NCBI GenBank assembly: GCA_022072125.1
Contig: JAJVIH010000012.1
Span: 1-64,000 of the forward strand
Direction of reading: 5' to 3'
DNA from: Myxococcota bacterium
GTDB taxonomy: Bacteria; Myxococcota; JAJVIH01
Length of the DNA stretch: 64,000 bases
Shown here: positions 61,618 to 64,000 of the stretch, piece by piece
How the letters are laid out: each line of letters starts with the position of its first letter
Position numbering within the stretch: the first letter of the stretch is position 1
Translations under genes and position numbers: made by a program
The notes under the pieces: generated by a model
What the model was told of the DNA's origin: nothing
Databases searched by the model: none
What the model saw: the letters and a program-made list of their open reading frames with translations, nothing else

Positions 61618-63273
61618 CTAGGTGGTGTAGAGGTGGTGCAGGCGTTTGACCATTCCATCCACCGAATACACGATGCGCGCCCGCTGGCGGGCGGCTTCCC
61701 CCATGGCCTTGCGCTCCTCCGGATGGTTGAGCAGATGGAGCAGGCGCTCCGCCATGGCGGCGCTGTCGCCGATGGAGACCAGCCAGCCGGTCATGCCGTC
61801 GTCCACCACCTCCACCGCGCCGCCCGCGCGCGTGCTGACGGCGGGCACGCCCAGCAAGGCCGCTTCAATCAACACGTTGGGCAGCCCTTCCACCCGGGAG
61901 GCGAGGGCGATGACCTCGCTGGCCGCCATGACGGACAGGGCGTCTTTGCGGGGTCCCAGCAGATGAACGGATTTGTCGAGTCCCTTTTCCCGCAAATGGG
62001 CGGACAGGGAATCCATCAGTTCCCCGCCGCCGGCCACCAGGGCATGCGCTTGGGGCAGGTCCCGCAACAACCGCTCCATGGCGCCGAAGAAGACCTGGTG
62101 ACCTTTTTCCTCGGCCAGCCTTCCCACCATGCAAACCACTGGCGCATCCTGGGGGATGCCAATCTCATCGCGGATGCGGCGGCGTTCGCTGGCGGCGTCC
62201 AGTTCCGGGATTTCGATGGCGTTGGGCGCCAGCGCGAGTTTTCCCGCGCTCACCCCGGTCCAGGCGGCGAAGTCGTCCACCACCGCCTGTGAATTGCCGA
62301 TATTGGCGTCGGCGATGCGCGCCGCCATGCGATCCATCCACCGTTCGCGGGCCCCAAGCCAGGGATAGCAGGTTTGCAGCAGGGTGCGGACGCCGGTGAA
62401 CACGCGCGGCGTTCCGGCGATGGCGGCGGCGGCGGTCCCCAGCACCGAAGGCGCGGGCATGAAGGAATGGAGGATATCAATATCCTCGTCCCGCAACCGC
62501 CGGGCCAGTTCAAACACCGTGCGCAGTTTGGGCAGGAACACCGCCCGGGAAAATTCCCCGCTGGTCCACAGGCGCGCGGTTTCGGCGGCGCGGCCTTCAA
62601 AAAACCGGTCATCATCCTCCAGCCGCCAGATCTGGATGTCGTAGCGCCGCCGGTCCAGATGCTCCGCCGTGGCGATCACCTGGCGCTGGGCGCCGCCCAG
62701 GCCCAGGGAATGGATCAACAACACCATGCGAAGGCGGCGGGCGCCCTCCTCTTCCGGGTGGATGAACTGGTTGCGCAGGGTCCGCGCGGCGGGATTGCCC
62801 ACCGCCAGCAATACCGGCAACAGCACCGCCAGCCCGGCGTCATCCAGGCGATCGCTGAGTTCCACCGTGGCGCGCAGCAGGATTTCCCGTTCGATGCTTT
62901 CCAGCGCGAAATCCACCCGGTTCCGGGGCCCGGAGGCGGATGCGCCTTCCACCGCCTGAATTTGCGGGATGCCCAGCCGGAGCAGCAACCAGCGCACGGC
63001 GGCGAAACGGGCGCCATACCGGGAGGGAAGCGTGACCCACGCCAGTTGATGGCGGCGCTCCCGGAGGGAGCGCACCAGGGCGCTGTCCACCCCTTTCCAG
63101 GTCAGGCGTTCACCGGAGAAGCGGAAGACATGTCCGACTTCCGTGGGCGGCGGCGGCGCCCCTTCCGGCAGGAGAACATCCAGCTCTGCGCCGGGATGTT
63201 CCTGGCGCAGGCGCGCGACGCCTTCATCAAATGAGCGGGATGGGCCTGCACGAACCGCCAGAATCCGTTCCAA
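61618..63273 (-). CDS. GT4-family glycosyltransferase with extra N-terminal domain
   Basis: 551 residues, TTG start at 63273 (AAGGTG upstream). Residues about 180-551 are a GT-B/GT4 enzyme: MVLLIHSLGLGGAQRQVIATAEHLDR at the start, DILHSFMPAPSVLG, ANIGNSQAVVDDF, VVCMVGRLAEEKGHQVF and EVIALASRVEGLPNVLIEAALLGVPAVST (EGLPNVLIEA E-x7-E motif). The N-terminal 180 residues (MERILAVRAGPSRSFDEGVA...) are a separate alpha/beta domain that I do not recognise, possibly a degenerate GT-B half. Acts on nucleotide-sugar donors in cell-surface polysaccharide or glycolipid synthesis. Acceptor unknown. Confidence 0.88.
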   Translation of the reverse strand: MERILAVRAGPSRSFDEGVARLRQEHPGAELDVLLPEGAPPPPTEVGHVFRFSGERLTWKGVDSALVRSLRERRHQLAWVTLPSRYGARFAAVRWLLLRLGIPQIQAVEGASASGPRNRVDFALESIEREILLRATVELSDRLDDAGLAVLLPVLLAVGNPAARTLRNQFIHPEEEGARRLRMVLLIHSLGLGGAQRQVIATAEHLDRRRYDIQIWRLEDDDRFFEGRAAETARLWTSGEFSRAVFLPKLRTVFELARRLRDEDIDILHSFMPAPSVLGTAAAAIAGTPRVFTGVRTLLQTCYPWLGARERWMDRMAARIADANIGNSQAVVDDFAAWTGVSAGKLALAPNAIEIPELDAASERRRIRDEIGIPQDAPVVCMVGRLAEEKGHQVFFGAMERLLRDLPQAHALVAGGGELMDSLSAHLREKGLDKSVHLLGPRKDALSVMAASEVIALASRVEGLPNVLIEAALLGVPAVSTRAGGAVEVVDDGMTGWLVSIGDSAAMAERLLHLLNHPEERKAMGEAARQRARIVYSVDGMVKRLHHLYTT

Positions 63274-63304
63274 TTCCGTTCACCTTCACGGCGCTGTTTC
63301 CCGG

Positions 63305-63586
63305 CTAGCGCCGCACCTCGATGGAATACATTTCCAGGTTGGCCGCCCCGGGCCGGTAGAACGCCCTGAGCGTCATCAGCGTGGCGGCGAAACACAGAAT
63401 GGCCACCGAGATAAAGACGGTCAAGGGGTACAGGAAAATAATGGCGCGTCCCTCCTTGCGCCAGGACCAGACATGGTTGGCCGCCAGCACCGCCGCCCCG
63501 GCGGCGATGATCAACGCCGCTGAAAAGGATATCAGCACCGGCAGGTGTTCAAACTCCAGGACAATGGCGCTGAGCTGATCTCTCAT
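63305..63586 (-). CDS. Small membrane protein
   Basis: 93 residues from the ATG at 63586; the frame is open to 63772 but that part is shadow sequence over the carboxypeptidase gene. Two hydrophobic segments (VLISFSAALIIAAGAAVLAA and AIIFLYPLTVFISVAILCFA, about 17-36 and 48-67) flank a short Trp/Arg/Lys loop. No family is recognised. It lies between the glycosyltransferase and the carboxypeptidase gene on the same strand, 20 nt after the latter and 31 nt before the former, so the three are probably one operon. Confidence 0.6.
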   Translation of the reverse strand: MRDQLSAIVLEFEHLPVLISFSAALIIAAGAAVLAANHVWSWRKEGRAIIFLYPLTVFISVAILCFAATLMTLRAFYRPGAANLEMYSIEVRR

Positions 63587-63606
63587 GAACCCCGGGGAGT
63601 GGAGGA

Positions 63607-64000
63607 CTATTTGACCTTCGCGGGCGGCGGACGCGGCCCCGGTTTGCCGAGGAATCCCGGCGCCGGGGGGGTCGTGTCGCCCGCGATCGCCTCGGCGATG
63701 CGATCCAGCAGACCGGTCGCCTGGCGGTAGGCCAGCCGATGATTGTTGATCATGGCGCTGAAGGCAACCCAATCGCCCCCCGCGGTCTGGATATAGCCGC
63801 TCAGGCTGGCCACGTTGTCCAGCGAGCCTGTCTTGCCGCGCACCCGCCAGGGCGGATCCAGCCGCGTCATGCGCGAGCGCAGGGTGCCGTCGGCGCCGGC
63901 GATGGATAGCGAGGAGGCGTACTCCGGAAACAACACCGGTTGCCGGAACATGTATTCCAGCACGCGCACAAGCTGGTCCGCGGAAAAGCGGCTGTCCTCC
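63607..64000 (-). CDS. dacB: C-terminal part of a PBP4-type D-alanyl-D-alanine carboxypeptidase
   Basis: About 130 codons are inside the window; the start lies beyond 64000. DSRFSADQLVRVLEYMFRQ corresponds to the region just before the third active-site motif, and WRVRGKTGSLDNVASLSGYI contains the KTG motif of S13-family (PBP4/DacB) enzymes; WVAFSAMINNHRL follows. The Ser-x-x-Lys and Ser-x-Asn motifs must be in the missing part. These periplasmic enzymes trim or cut peptidoglycan stem peptides. A Pro-rich tail (PPAPGFLGKPGPRPPPAK) is unusual. Confidence 0.85.
   Translation of the reverse strand, partial: EDSRFSADQLVRVLEYMFRQPVLFPEYASSLSIAGADGTLRSRMTRLDPPWRVRGKTGSLDNVASLSGYIQTAGGDWVAFSAMINNHRLAYRQATGLLDRIAEAIAGDTTPPAPGFLGKPGPRPPPAKVK

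Overview
The window is chromosomal DNA of a GC-rich, diderm (Gram-negative) bacterium. It has a phosphate-selective-type outer-membrane porin, Lgt and many lipoproteins, LPS-type cell-envelope enzymes, GlnD and a Gram-negative-length GyrB. Several signs point to Myxococcota or a neighbouring former-Deltaproteobacteria lineage: a SpoIID-like secreted protein ending in a MYXO-CTERM-like Cys-x-Cys/hydrophobic/Arg tail, lipoproteins with long Asp/Ala/Gly/Pro linkers, FHA-TPR proteins, and a protein whose C-terminus resembles the MXAN_5187 family. The lineage call is an inference from gene content. I see no rRNA, tRNA, CRISPR array, insertion sequence or prophage.

Layout. 1-8 kb: an SGNH-hydrolase lipoprotein, a YeeE/YedE + DUF6691 pair (thiosulfate-type transport), pterin dehydratase and uppS, an orphan ABC-type permease, and the SpoIID/MYXO-CTERM protein. 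8-15 kb: ppa with two small membrane genes, gyrB-gyrA, trxA. 15.4-18 kb: a sulfate-uptake unit (porin + sulfate-binding lipoprotein) behind a strong promoter and a 17-codon leader peptide with five tandem Cys codons. 18-22 kb: FHA-TPR protein overlapping a REC-HTH regulator, then an SH3-VanZ membrane protein. 22-24 kb: an AT-rich two-gene unit (AAA/ABC-type ATPase plus a small Toprim-like partner) lodged just before recA. 24-35 kb: recA, lipB, an amidohydrolase lipoprotein, ftsB, a GAF-GGDEF diguanylate cyclase, and an lgt-M16-prmA operon. 35-46 kb: HAD/LNS2-like lipoprotein, glnD, AMIN-amidase, TPR protein, PP2C phosphatase, L,D-transpeptidase, gpmI, rlmH. 46-64 kb: SulP transporter, FHA protein, MXAN_5187-like membrane protein, GT-C glycosyltransferase, lipoproteins (beta-propeller, ASH/PKD, small Cys-rich), EamA transporter, an RHH-TfoX pair, a GT4 glycosyltransferase and a truncated PBP4-type carboxypeptidase.

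How the genes fit together. Most are housekeeping: envelope and peptidoglycan (uppS, amidase, L,D-transpeptidase, PBP4, lgt, ftsB), DNA topology and repair (gyrBA, recA), lipoylation, nitrogen sensing, glycolysis, translation-linked methyltransferases (prmA, rlmH). A second theme is sulfur acquisition (YeeE pair, porin/Sbp unit, SulP), with the Cys-codon leader suggesting cysteine-responsive control. A third is phospho- and second-messenger signalling (three FHA modules, PP2C, REC-HTH, GGDEF). The most noteworthy items are the Cys leader peptide, the AT-rich ATPase/Toprim-like pair, a dispersed hairpin repeat found twice, and LexA-like half-sites at recA.
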